DNA of 58,855 bases from Prochlorococcus sp. AG-424-P18 (GTDB lineage Bacteria; Cyanobacteriota; Cyanobacteriia; PCC-6307; Cyanobiaceae). The translations under genes and the position numbers were made by a program. This document shows positions 13,968-22,300 of this stretch, one piece after another (the first letter of the stretch is position 1; every line of letters starts with the position of its first letter). Under the pieces are notes generated by a model. That model made no database searches and had not been told where the DNA came from. It worked only from the letters and a program-made list of their open reading frames with translations. Location: the NCBI GenBank assembly GCA_003213235.1, contig QCNJ01000009.1, forward strand, positions 1 through 58,855, written 5' to 3'.

Positions 13968-14369
13968 ATGAAAAAGCTATTAGTTTTATCTATCATTATT
14001 ATTACTGCCTGTAGTCCAAAAGACGAATTACCCATTACCCAAGATGAAATATCCATTACACAAAATTCAATTTCGATTAAGAAAGATAAATCATCCATTA
14101 AAGATGAAAAAAAATTATTTTATTTAACTAAAGAAACTGCTGTTCTTCTTTGTGGAGGTAAATCCAGAATAATTGATAGTAAAAATGAAGAAATCATCAA
14201 AATAGAAGTCAAAGATTTTTCAAGTGCTGAAAAAGAAAAATTTGTTCAATTTACTCTTGTTGAGACAGATAGAAAAGGCGGAAAATATAGAATTGTTAAT
14301 TGTTATCCAAATAAAGATCCGAAAAAATCGGTAATTAAAACAATCAAGACTAACTACAAGTTAAATTAG
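13968..14369 (+). CDS. small lipoprotein, 133 aa (copy 2 of a pair)
   Basis: MKKLLVLSIIIITACSPKDE has a lipobox (ITAC). Compared with its paralogue at 8956-9273 it has an extra Ile/Thr/Ser/Lys-rich linker (residues 20-50) with repeated SI-x-K units. The conserved domain follows: LLCGGKSRIID, EVKD, VETDRKGGKYRIVNCYP and IKTIKTNYKLN. It is probably tethered to a membrane with a domain held away by the linker. The MHP microprotein gene follows within 100 bases. Confidence 0.75.
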   Translation: MKKLLVLSIIIITACSPKDELPITQDEISITQNSISIKKDKSSIKDEKKLFYLTKETAVLLCGGKSRIIDSKNEEIIKIEVKDFSSAEKEKFVQFTLVETDRKGGKYRIVNCYPNKDPKKSVIKTIKTNYKLN

Positions 14370-14400
14370 TCTTAGGTTAACTAGATCAAATGAAAATATT

Positions 14401-14439
14401 TAAATGAGATTTAAAGCTGCTTTAAACTAAATAATCTAT
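14401..14439 (+). promoter_or_regulatory. conserved 39-bp upstream element with palindrome, copy 2
   Basis: It differs from 2829-2867 by a single base inside the 3-nt spacer of TTTAAAG-CTG-CTTTAAA, so the palindrome is preserved. The same TAAATAATCTAT follows. It begins 32 bases after the lipoprotein stop and lies upstream of the second MHP microprotein gene. Confidence 0.6.
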
Positions 14440-14466
14440 AAGAAAAGAGTAGAAATATTTTTTACT

Positions 14467-14634
14467 ATGCATCCAAGCAAAGTAGTCAAAGATCCAAAAA
14501 TCAACGATACTTATTACGATCCAGATGTTGATAAGCTTTATCAATATGTAAAAATTGGTGACTTTCCGCCAGAATGGGTAGTGACAAATATCGATGAAGA
14601 TGACGATTATTATTACGCTTCGATGGGATATTAG
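14467..14634 (+). CDS. acidic, Tyr-rich microprotein, 55 aa (MHP family, copy 2)
   Basis: It begins MHPSKVVKDPKINDTYYDPD and shares DKLYQYVKIGDFPPEW with 2892-3044. The tail is longer and acidic/aromatic (DEDDDYYYASMGY). No signal or membrane segment is present. It has the same upstream element as copy 1 and is followed 30 bases later by a hairpin with a Yfr1-complementary loop, probably in its 3' UTR. Function unknown. Confidence 0.75.
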   Translation: MHPSKVVKDPKINDTYYDPDVDKLYQYVKIGDFPPEWVVTNIDEDDDYYYASMGY

Positions 14635-14664
14635 TTTTAATATCTATTATTAAATTCAATAAAT

Positions 14665-14706
14665 TTGTCTCTTTAAAATTTTGTGTGAGGAAGATTAAAG
14701 AGACAA
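14665..14706 (+). other. hairpin with Yfr1-complementary loop, copy 2
   Basis: A perfect 12-bp stem (TTGTCTCTTTAA, 14665-14676, with TTAAAGAGACAA, 14695-14706) encloses an 18-nt loop containing GTGTGAGGA. No T tail follows, so it is a weak terminator. It starts 30 bases after the stop of the MHP copy 2 gene. The loop motif equals that of the hairpin at 8382-8415 and of the porin leader. Confidence 0.6.
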
Positions 14707-14850
14707 TCTAAATATAGATAAAAGGGTTTAAGGGAAAATTAAAAAGGAAATAAGATTAAATGAAAAAAATAATAATTCAATGTAAATTAATTATGAAATA
14801 ATTAGATCAAATAATTTTGATTATATAAAATAAAATTGTTGGAACTTTCA

Positions 14851-15579
14851 ATGGCTATTAAAGATCATAAAAGTTTGCAAGACTCAAGAATTCTTCTTGT
14901 AGAGGATGATAAGAGTATTAGGCTTACAGTCAGTGAAACCTTGAGCAGCGAAGGTTTTAGAGTATCAAGTTTCAAAGACGGTTTAAGTGCCTTAGATTTT
15001 ATTAATAATGATATTAAAAAAGATGTTGACCTAATAATTCTAGATTTAATGTTGCCAGGACTAAATGGATTAGAGTTATGTAGAAAAATAAGAAATGATG
15101 AAGACTATACACCCATACTAATTTTGAGTGCTAAAGATAATGAATCAGACAGGGTTCTTGGATTAGAGGTTGGTGCAGATGATTATTTAACAAAACCTTT
15201 TGGTTTAAATGAATTAATTGCTAGATCTAGAGCCTTAATAAGAAGATCTAAACGTAATAAAAAATATATAGAAAAATCAAAAACTGTTCTCGAGTTTAAT
15301 CATATAAAAATGTTTTTGGAAGAATGTAGGGTAACTTCTTTTGATAGAGAAATAACATTATCTCCAAAAGAATTTAAATTATTAGAGTTATTTATGAAAA
15401 ATCCAAAAAGAGTATGGTCAAGAGATTTAATACTTGAAAAAATTTGGGAAATTGACTTTATTGGTGATACTAAAACTGTAGATGTTCATGTTAGGTGGCT
15501 CAGAGAGAAATTAGAAGAAGATCCTTCAGCTCCAAAGTTTCTTAAAACTGTAAGAGGTTTTGGATATAAGTTTGGATGA
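14851..15579 (+). CDS. phoB: phosphate response regulator PhoB, 242 aa
   Basis: An OmpR/PhoB-type regulator. The receiver domain has acidic D19-D20, phosphoacceptor D65 (IILDLMLPG) and K115 (TKPFG). The winged-helix DNA-binding domain spans about 145-242 and ends KTVRGFGYKFG. I choose ATG at 14851 over the upstream TTG in frame (14836). It overlaps phoR by 4 bases (ATGA). In low phosphate it binds the Pho-box-like repeats seen at several promoters here. I see no clear Pho box in front of phoB itself. Confidence 0.92.
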   Translation: MAIKDHKSLQDSRILLVEDDKSIRLTVSETLSSEGFRVSSFKDGLSALDFINNDIKKDVDLIILDLMLPGLNGLELCRKIRNDEDYTPILILSAKDNESDRVLGLEVGADDYLTKPFGLNELIARSRALIRRSKRNKKYIEKSKTVLEFNHIKMFLEECRVTSFDREITLSPKEFKLLELFMKNPKRVWSRDLILEKIWEIDFIGDTKTVDVHVRWLREKLEEDPSAPKFLKTVRGFGYKFG

Positions 15580-16736
15580 AAATGAAAACACTACAAGAAG
15601 TATTATTTTTTTTACATCAGAAGTGGAAAATAAAAGTCAAGCATTTTTCTCAATTAAAAGAAAAAAAATTTGAAGTTGATAAAAATAAGTATAAAAAAAC
15701 TATTGATTTCCCATTTGATAAAATTAGACCTCAAGAAGTGTTGTCTTGGTTAGATTATTCATCGCAAGGGTGGATAATCTTATCATCTGATCTAACAATA
15801 AAATTTATCAATCAGAAAGCTTTATCTCTTATTAGGGTTATCAAATATAAAGATGTTATTGGAAAAGCAATAAATGATATTAATGAGCTTGAAGTACTTA
15901 GTAATAAAATTCTATATTTAAGAAAAAAAGATTTCCCATTCAACCTTGATTTCACAATTGCGGGAGTACCCATTTCGGTAAATATTGTTAGAGGAAGGAA
16001 AAAGAATTATTTAATATTATTGGAAAGTAAATTATCAATTGAATCGATAAAAAAAAGACAAAATCAATTAATTAATGATGTTTCTCATGAACTGAAAACT
16101 CCTCTTACATCACTTATCTTAATTGGGGAAAGACTTGAATCAGTAGTATCAAAAAAGGATAGGTATCTTGTTAAAAGACTTAAGAAAGAGTCAAAAAGAT
16201 TAAGAAAAATGGCCGAAGAGACTTTAGAGCTTTCTAAGCTAGAAAGTAGCGAAGATTTTAATAAAAACAAAAAAATATCTATTTCAGATTTGATTATGGA
16301 ATCTTGGCAAACACTAAAACCGCTTGCAGAAAAAAAGGATATAAAAATAAATTTATTTTCTCCAACAAAATATTATATATCTGGGGATATTGAAAATTTA
16401 AAAAGAGCATTTATAAATATTTTAGATAACGCTATTCGTTATTCCCCAACAAAAGAGGGCATACAAATTGAAATTTTTAAGAGAGATAGCTCTGTTGTTA
16501 TAAGAGTTAGAGATAAAGGTATTGGATTAGAAGAAGATGAATCAAATGACATTTTTTCTCGTTTTTATCGTGGGGATCCATCAAGGACTAAATTTAAGAA
16601 AAGTGGAAGTGGCTTAGGTCTTTCAATTACAAAAAAAATAATTAATAACAATAAAGGTTTTATAAAGGCATTTAATCATAAAGATGGTGGAGCGATTATT
16701 GAAACTATCTTTCCGTGTCTTAATACAGATTTATAG
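15576..16736 (+). CDS. phoR: phosphate sensor histidine kinase PhoR, 386 aa
   Basis: A PAS-like segment (about 55-125, LSWLDYSSQGWIILSSD) precedes the dimerisation H-box with H171 (NDVSHELKTPL), the N-box (NILDNAIRYSP, N285), G1 (DKGIGL), F (FSRFYRG) and G2 (SGSGLGLS, about 343-350). It phosphorylates PhoB. I see no convincing transmembrane helix: the N-terminus is LQEVLFFLHQKWKIKVK. It may therefore sense phosphate status indirectly, through the transporter complex. It overlaps phoB by 4 bases. Confidence 0.9.
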   Translation: MKMKTLQEVLFFLHQKWKIKVKHFSQLKEKKFEVDKNKYKKTIDFPFDKIRPQEVLSWLDYSSQGWIILSSDLTIKFINQKALSLIRVIKYKDVIGKAINDINELEVLSNKILYLRKKDFPFNLDFTIAGVPISVNIVRGRKKNYLILLESKLSIESIKKRQNQLINDVSHELKTPLTSLILIGERLESVVSKKDRYLVKRLKKESKRLRKMAEETLELSKLESSEDFNKNKKISISDLIMESWQTLKPLAEKKDIKINLFSPTKYYISGDIENLKRAFINILDNAIRYSPTKEGIQIEIFKRDSSVVIRVRDKGIGLEEDESNDIFSRFYRGDPSRTKFKKSGSGLGLSITKKIINNNKGFIKAFNHKDGGAIIETIFPCLNTDL

Positions 16737-16743
16737 GGAAAAT

Positions 16744-17070
16744 TTAAAAAATATTAGGACATGATTTTTCTGCAATAAATTTTTTTAAATTCAAAACCCC
16801 TTCTCTTGTAAAAAGAATGCTTCCTTCTTTGGAGTCATCTGCCCAATAAGAATCTCTTTTGCCAATAGCTAACCAAAGCCTATCAGGTAATGTTGGCATG
16901 TACATACTCTCGAAAGCAGATGTTCCAATGTCATTTTCTTCTTTCATATCTTTGCATGCTTCTATCATTAGTTTGGGTCGATTTAAATAATGCCTGACAC
17001 CCTGCCAATAGTATTTTGTTTCAGCTTTAACTGGGGCGATGAACAAAATAATAAATATTAGGTATTTCAT
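16744..17070 (-). CDS. secreted hypothetical protein, 108 aa
   Basis: MKYLIFIILFIAPVKAE is a signal peptide cleaved after VKA. The mature protein has Trp/Tyr-rich patches (YYWQGVRHYLN, DSYWADDS), PDRLWLAIGKR and two Cys. It lies 77 bases downstream of the phytase-like gene on the same strand, with no terminator visible between, so it may be cotranscribed in phosphate stress. No family recognised. Confidence 0.65.
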   Translation of the reverse strand: MKYLIFIILFIAPVKAETKYYWQGVRHYLNRPKLMIEACKDMKEENDIGTSAFESMYMPTLPDRLWLAIGKRDSYWADDSKEGSILFTREGVLNLKKFIAEKSCPNIF

Positions 17071-17147
17071 TATTTAACTTTTTTTAATTATAAGAACTGC
17101 AAGAAAAGCCAACTTATATAAAAGGTGACTTTTATTAGAAGTTTTAA

Positions 17148-19430
17148 CTAGATTTTTCCAATATTTAGGAAAAGAGTTTCACCAGTTGATTTCTTTCCAG
17201 TCCCGTCGTTGTCAGTTGAAATCCATGCTTGCCCTTCGCTTGTTATTGCTAAGCCTTCAACCTTTTCAAGGATAAAACCACCCGTAGATTGCATTACTGG
17301 TTTTAGATCAGTAACTAACTCTTTTTCAACTAAAGGATAAAGTCTGGGAGGAATATTAGTCTGAAGACCTTCGAAAATAACTTCATCTAAATCTATTTTA
17401 TATATAGCTTTCAATTTCGCTTTCTTTCCATAGAAACTATCTCTTTCGATTACATAAAGTGCCCCGTCATGGTAAGTCAATTCTGAAATGCCAACGCCAC
17501 CTTTTTTGATCCTATCTAATTGATAATTTACGGCCCCCCACTGTTTGGTTTTTAAATTATAGGAAAGGATCTTAGTAGTATTGAAAGTATCATCACCCCA
17601 AGGCTTCTGTTGAGCAATATAAAGAATATCCCCATTCCTTGTTATGCCTTCAAAACCAGGATTTTTAGCATAATTAAGATATGAAGGTGGTGGAGTTATC
17701 TTCTCTAAAATTTCACCATCTGAGCTTACATGGTAGATTGCAGGAGGATGTTCATCTAGCTTTTTCTTGATTCCTTCAGTAGAAATGTAGAATCCACCAT
17801 TACCATCAGTAGTAATACCCTCTTGATCCATAAATAATGCAGTCTTACCATCTAGCTTTATATCTATAGCTCTTTCTAATAGTGCTGGGGAAGATGAAGG
17901 ATCAATAACGTAAATTCTTGGCTGAGTTTTAAAAGTCCCATCATTTACAGCATAAATTTTACCGTCATCACCAGCCACCATTCCACTTATCGCACCCCAA
18001 GATACAAATTCAAGGCCATTTTCATTTGTTAAATGTGGGTATGAAGCAGGAGCATCTTGTAGTTGATAAATAGTCACATGAGAAGATAAACCAGGTTCTT
18101 TTTTGTTGTAGTCTTTTTCATTTGCTGAGGCAATTAATCCCCTCTCTGGAATTGCGACAAATCCCTCTGGTCCAATGCCTGATGGAAGTAATTGAGTAAG
18201 CAAAGGTTGATTTAGTTCTGTGATATCGTAAACAGCTACTATCCCAGCTCGTTCAGCACCAACAAATAAATAGGGCGTCCCATTAATTTTTGAATATGTA
18301 ACTGACTCAGGTTCTACTCCCTTTTTACCTGCTCTCCCATCTTGGAAATGACCTATTTGTGCAATTGCTCTTTCTAGTCTATTTGCATCTTCATAAACTA
18401 CTGTTCCATCTTTTTTGAAAATAGTCCAGGATCTTGAACCACCTCTTTTTGCCTGATTTGGATCAATATGCTTGTAATCGCCTTCATTTGCTGTTGCAAA
18501 ATGGTCATTATCAATCCAAGTAAGACCATCGGGTTCTCTTCTTACATTCTTTAGTTTGCTTTTAAATTTATGTGCTCCATCTTTCTTTGTATCCATTCCT
18601 GCCATTTGTTTTACAACTCCTGCCGAGAAATGTGATATTACATTTCCATCTTTATCAATTACTGCAAGATGGTTGTTTTCTTGAAGAGAGACAACTGTTT
18701 CACCAAGATCATTAATAGCAACGAATTCTGGTTCGGGATCAAAAGGAGCTATTTCGGATAAGCCTGTTAAATCTACTTTTTTAATTGAGTTACATTGTAT
18801 TTTTCCTCTTTTGTTTAACTTCACAAGAGAAACATAACCTGGAGGATTAATTTGAACGCCATTGTCATCAATTTGAGGGATAAATCCATTTTTATATTCT
18901 TCATCCCTCTCATTCTCTATAGCGACAGCTAGAAATGTTCCGTCTGGTGAAACAAAAACGCTATCAGGCTGCCCACCTAAATCACATTCTTTTACTGCTT
19001 TTCTTGTTTCTAAATTGTATTGAACTAATGCTCCTGAAGGATTTGTATAACTTTCAGATGTATTTGAACCTATATAAGCATTGTTTCCAAGTGCCGCGAT
19101 TCCAGTGGGTTCTGCTTCCAGTTCAACAACTCCCAATGCTTTAGGTTTTGCAGGGTCTGAGATATCAACTAAACCTACTACTCCTAGATCGCTATCTGTA
19201 TACATCAAAGTCTTACCATCTTCTGATGCTGTAACAACCTCTGAAGAAGTTTTGGTGGTAGGTTTTGATCCTTTTGGTAAATTATCACTTACATTAAAAG
19301 AGGAAATTCTATTGAAGTTTTTTTCATTTGCCCAATATTTTGTATTCCAATTTGCAAATCCGCTACTTGTAGAGGAGGCGACAATTGCAAGTAATGCTGA
19401 AAAACTTGCAGCAGCTAGGGTTTTTTTCAT
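17148..19430 (-). CDS. secreted phytase/esterase-like phosphatase, 760 aa
   Basis: Signal peptide MKKTLAAASFSALLAIVASS. Residues about 50-430 are a beta-propeller (LVDISDPAKPKALGVVEL, DGQPDSVFVSPDGTFLAVA-like strands, PDGLTWIDNDHFATANEGD). From about 450 follows the esterase-like phytase domain, with GAISGMVAGDDGKIYAVNDG, MDQEGITTDGNGGFYISTEG and NPGFEGITRNGDILYIAQQ. This layout matches the gene called phoA-like in Prochlorococcus Pho islands. It should release phosphate from organic esters in the periplasm. Pho-box-like repeats lie 62 bases upstream. Confidence 0.8.
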   Translation of the reverse strand: MKKTLAAASFSALLAIVASSTSSGFANWNTKYWANEKNFNRISSFNVSDNLPKGSKPTTKTSSEVVTASEDGKTLMYTDSDLGVVGLVDISDPAKPKALGVVELEAEPTGIAALGNNAYIGSNTSESYTNPSGALVQYNLETRKAVKECDLGGQPDSVFVSPDGTFLAVAIENERDEEYKNGFIPQIDDNGVQINPPGYVSLVKLNKRGKIQCNSIKKVDLTGLSEIAPFDPEPEFVAINDLGETVVSLQENNHLAVIDKDGNVISHFSAGVVKQMAGMDTKKDGAHKFKSKLKNVRREPDGLTWIDNDHFATANEGDYKHIDPNQAKRGGSRSWTIFKKDGTVVYEDANRLERAIAQIGHFQDGRAGKKGVEPESVTYSKINGTPYLFVGAERAGIVAVYDITELNQPLLTQLLPSGIGPEGFVAIPERGLIASANEKDYNKKEPGLSSHVTIYQLQDAPASYPHLTNENGLEFVSWGAISGMVAGDDGKIYAVNDGTFKTQPRIYVIDPSSSPALLERAIDIKLDGKTALFMDQEGITTDGNGGFYISTEGIKKKLDEHPPAIYHVSSDGEILEKITPPPSYLNYAKNPGFEGITRNGDILYIAQQKPWGDDTFNTTKILSYNLKTKQWGAVNYQLDRIKKGGVGISELTYHDGALYVIERDSFYGKKAKLKAIYKIDLDEVIFEGLQTNIPPRLYPLVEKELVTDLKPVMQSTGGFILEKVEGLAITSEGQAWISTDNDGTGKKSTGETLFLNIGKI

Positions 19431-19491
19431 TTAGTGCGTAAGGATATACAATCTCATGCTCCCTTTAAAAAGTTAAGAAAAAAAAATAGAT

Positions 19492-19510
19492 TTATTAAGA
19501 ACAATTTAAG
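19492..19510 (-). promoter_or_regulatory. Pho-box-like repeats upstream of the phytase-like gene
   Basis: On the minus strand CTTAAATT-GTT-CTTAATAA shows two TTAA-centred 8-bp repeats with a 3-bp spacer, 62 bases upstream of the ATG at 19430. It matches the layout at 9441 and 21153. Confidence 0.6.
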
Positions 19511-19530
19511 CTTTTAAAGATATATAAATA

Positions 19531-19562
19531 AAAAAGACCTGCTTAATAGCAGGTCTTTTTTT
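19531..19562 (-). terminator. rho-independent terminator of the phoE-type porin
   Basis: GACCTGCT (19536-19543) pairs with AGCAGGTC (19548-19555) around TAAT, with A and T runs on both sides. On the minus strand it follows the porin stop by about 30 bases. It separates the porin from the phytase-like promoter. Confidence 0.9.
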
Positions 19563-19589
19563 GTGTGTAAGATTTTCTAATTTATTTAA

Positions 19590-20915
19590 TTAGAAAGAGA
19601 ATGATACGAATGCACCAGCTCCAGTAGTGTCAGTCGTTGAACCTGCTGTTTCAGAAATGTAAACAAAAGGTGTAATACTCATGCTGTCATTAATTGGATA
19701 TTCGTAGGAAAGATCATATGCATAAATTTCTTCTGCATTGTCTGCTATTTTTCCATTAGTTCCAATGTTTGCACTTAATGTACCTTCGCCTACATCAGTA
19801 CTAAGACCGAAAGCCCACTGAGTTGTGTCTTCTCCTGAATCTGGATTCCCAACTTCAACACCACCGCTAAATGTAGTTGGTATTTCTTCAGGGCTGTAAT
19901 ATGCAACTAAACCGTAGTAGTTGGCAGTATCTTTATCAGAATAAGCTACTGTGAAACCGAATGTATCTGCTTCATAACCAAGAGCTAAACCATAAAGGTC
20001 AGTACCTTCTTTAGTGAACAAACCACTGGAGGTAGTATCGGTTTTGCCTGCAATTCCAGATACACCTAGTCCAAGTTCCCAACCATCTCCAAATCCAGTT
20101 GCAGCACTAAGTGAAACATTACCACTTAAGTCAACAGAGTTTGCGGCACCACAATCTCCTAAGTTATCAACCATGTTATTCATGGAACATGCATTAGGCC
20201 AAGTCTTGGATGCATCCATAGAATCACCAACTGCAACCGTCCATGAACCTACAGGGAAAGTGTAGTTAATGTCATCAATCTCTACTGCGTCACCAGAAGA
20301 TGAACCCCAGTCTAAACCAGTTTTGTCAGCACCAACATTTGTCAAACCATTTCCAGCTTCAAACTCAATGTTTAACTTATCTTCACCTGTGAAACTTGTA
20401 TTTAAGTCGACTTCCATAACATATTCAAACTGAACTGAATCCACATAATTCTTTCCTGAATCAGTTGCACCTATAAGGAAACCTGCTGAACCACTCATAG
20501 TGGTTGTTTCACTGAAAGAACCAGCTTCAATGCCGTTAACACGAGCTTCGAGGCCATCAACTCTTCCTTTCATAATTGCCAACTCAGAACCAAGCTCATC
20601 ACTTAGCCTACCTATTGCAGCTCCGTTCATTAAGCCTTCACCACCTGCAATTAAATTGTTTAATTCAGCAGCAGCTTCTAAACGAGTAACTGAATTACCA
20701 TTGAATCTTGGACTATTTGTTAGATCCTTTAATGAATCGTAAGCCCAATCTCCTGGGAATAAAGTATCTGATTTAAAATCACCTAAAGATACTAGATTGT
20801 TAGTATTTGAATAGTTACCAAGATCTGTTGAATTGATCTCAGCTGCGTTTACTGCTAAACCTGATGCCATAGAAATGATGGCAGGAGCAGCAATTAATTT
20901 TTGAAAAAGTTTCAT
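19590..20915 (-). CDS. phoE: SLH/OprB-type outer-membrane porin (PhoE-like), 441 aa
   Basis: I choose ATG at 20915 (MKLFQKLIAAPAIISMASGL, a signal peptide), preceded by GAGG, over the longer frame. An SLH segment follows (FPGDWAYDSLKDL...VTRLEAAAELNNLI, about 45-85), then a coiled coil (GRVDGLEARVNGIEAG), then a beta-barrel of alternating strands ending FVSFSF. It is an outer-membrane channel; the position opposite pstS with shared Pho boxes indicates phosphate-stress induction, as for MED4 phoE. The leader GTGTTGAGG resembles the Yfr1-complementary motif with one extra base. Confidence 0.88.
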   Translation of the reverse strand: MKLFQKLIAAPAIISMASGLAVNAAEINSTDLGNYSNTNNLVSLGDFKSDTLFPGDWAYDSLKDLTNSPRFNGNSVTRLEAAAELNNLIAGGEGLMNGAAIGRLSDELGSELAIMKGRVDGLEARVNGIEAGSFSETTTMSGSAGFLIGATDSGKNYVDSVQFEYVMEVDLNTSFTGEDKLNIEFEAGNGLTNVGADKTGLDWGSSSGDAVEIDDINYTFPVGSWTVAVGDSMDASKTWPNACSMNNMVDNLGDCGAANSVDLSGNVSLSAATGFGDGWELGLGVSGIAGKTDTTSSGLFTKEGTDLYGLALGYEADTFGFTVAYSDKDTANYYGLVAYYSPEEIPTTFSGGVEVGNPDSGEDTTQWAFGLSTDVGEGTLSANIGTNGKIADNAEEIYAYDLSYEYPINDSMSITPFVYISETAGSTTDTTGAGAFVSFSF

Positions 20916-21152
20916 AAACCTCAACACGTAAAAATGGATATTAATCCAATTGCATATGAACGTATCAAAGTTAAGAAAAGAGTAAGAAATAAAGTCCAAA
21001 AATAAAATTTAAAGTGAACTTTAACTTCTCTTAAATTTAATAAAAAAAAAATTGTCTTTTATTACGAGTTTTTTCAAAAAAGTTAAAATCAAAACTAAAT
21101 TTATTATAAATTATTTTTAAAACCAAACGAAAAAACCTTCTAATTGATATTT

Positions 21153-21182
21153 AGTTTAAGGTTGGGTTAAGAACTAATTAAC
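21153..21182 (-). promoter_or_regulatory. three tandem Pho boxes between porin and pstS
   Basis: On the minus strand GTTAATTA-GTT-CTTAACCC-AAC-CTTAAACT gives three 8-bp TTAA repeats with 3-bp spacers, the best match to the cyanobacterial Pho box in this window. It sits in the divergent interval, 75 bases before pstS and about 240 before the porin ATG, so PhoB may serve both promoters. Confidence 0.75.
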
Positions 21183-21257
21183 CACAGGATAAAATTTTAA
21201 TTAATGAGTATTTGTGTATAAATTCGGTGCTATATATATGGAGTCTTTAATTTAATC

Positions 21258-22253
21258 ATGACATCCATGAACATAGCTAAGAAAGCTTTGGTTTTCACTT
21301 CTGCAGTAGCCATTGCTGCTGGTACAAGTGTTCCTGGCACAAGTGTTTCTGCTAGAACAAGATTAAGTGGTGCTGGGGCATCATTTCCTGCCAAAATCTA
21401 TACTCGTTGGTTCAAAGATTTAGCCTCTTCTGGTGGGCCAAGAGTAAATTACCAAGCTGTTGGTTCAGGTTCTGGAAGAAAAGCATTTATTGATCAAACT
21501 GTTAACTTCGGTGCATCAGATGATCCAATGAAAGATGCAGATATAGCTAAGGTTACCAGAGGTTTAGTTCAGATACCTATGGTAGGCGGCACAATTGCTT
21601 TTGGTTATAACTATGATTGCGATTTGAAACTTACACAAGAACAAGCTGTTCGAGTTGCTATGGGTATGGTTAAAAACTGGAAAGAATTAGGCTGTAAATC
21701 AGGTAAGTTAACTTGGGCTCATCGTTCAGATGGATCAGGTACAACTAAAGCTTTTACAAACTCTATGGAAGCTTTTTCACCAACTTGGACTTTAGGAACT
21801 GGTAAATCAGTTAAGTGGCCAGCAGGCGTTGGTGCTAAAGGTAATTCAGGTGTTGCAGGTGTTATACAAAATACACCTGGTGCAATTGGTTATGTTAACC
21901 AGTCTTACATAAAAGGTAATGTCAAAGCTGCTGCACTTCAAAATCTTTCAGGTGAGTTTCTAAAACCATCTGTAGAAGCAGGAGCAAAGGCTCTTAATGG
22001 TATTACTCTAGATGAAAATCTTGCTGGTAAAAATCCTAATCCAACTGCAAAAGGAGCATACCCTATCGCTTCATTGACATGGATACTTGCTTATGAAGAG
22101 GGTAATGGTAGAAACACTAAAGCTATCAAACAAGCCTTTAATACATTGTTAAGTGATGAGTATCAAGATAAAGCTCCATCACTTGGATTTGTCCCCTTAA
22201 AAGGAGATATTCTTGAGAAGTCAAGAGCTGCTGTAAAAAGAATCGGTAAATAA
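21258..22253 (+). CDS. pstS: phosphate-binding protein PstS, 331 aa
   Basis: The signal peptide spans residues 1-32 (IAKKALVFTSAVAIAAG...VSA). The mature protein opens with TRLSGAGASFPAKIY and contains YQAVGSGSGRKAF, NFGASDDPM and WAHRSDGSGTTKAF, the phosphate-binding loops of PstS. It is the periplasmic receptor of the Pst ABC transporter; pstCAB are not in this window. A second ATG three codons later could also be the start. Pho boxes lie upstream and a terminator directly follows. Confidence 0.95.
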   Translation: MTSMNIAKKALVFTSAVAIAAGTSVPGTSVSARTRLSGAGASFPAKIYTRWFKDLASSGGPRVNYQAVGSGSGRKAFIDQTVNFGASDDPMKDADIAKVTRGLVQIPMVGGTIAFGYNYDCDLKLTQEQAVRVAMGMVKNWKELGCKSGKLTWAHRSDGSGTTKAFTNSMEAFSPTWTLGTGKSVKWPAGVGAKGNSGVAGVIQNTPGAIGYVNQSYIKGNVKAAALQNLSGEFLKPSVEAGAKALNGITLDENLAGKNPNPTAKGAYPIASLTWILAYEEGNGRNTKAIKQAFNTLLSDEYQDKAPSLGFVPLKGDILEKSRAAVKRIGK

Positions 22254-22270
22254 ACCGTTAGACAATATTT

Positions 22271-22300
22271 AAAAGGAGGAATTTATTTCCTCCTTTTTTT
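22271..22300 (+). terminator. terminator of pstS
   Basis: AAAAGGAGGAA and its complement TTCCTCCTTTT enclose a short TTTAT loop and run into T residues. It ends pstS and touches the stop of the convergent chrA gene, so it may work in both directions. Confidence 0.88.

Noticed and set aside
19081..19434. 117-residue plus-strand ORF
   Set aside because: Complement of the phytase-like gene; no independent support.
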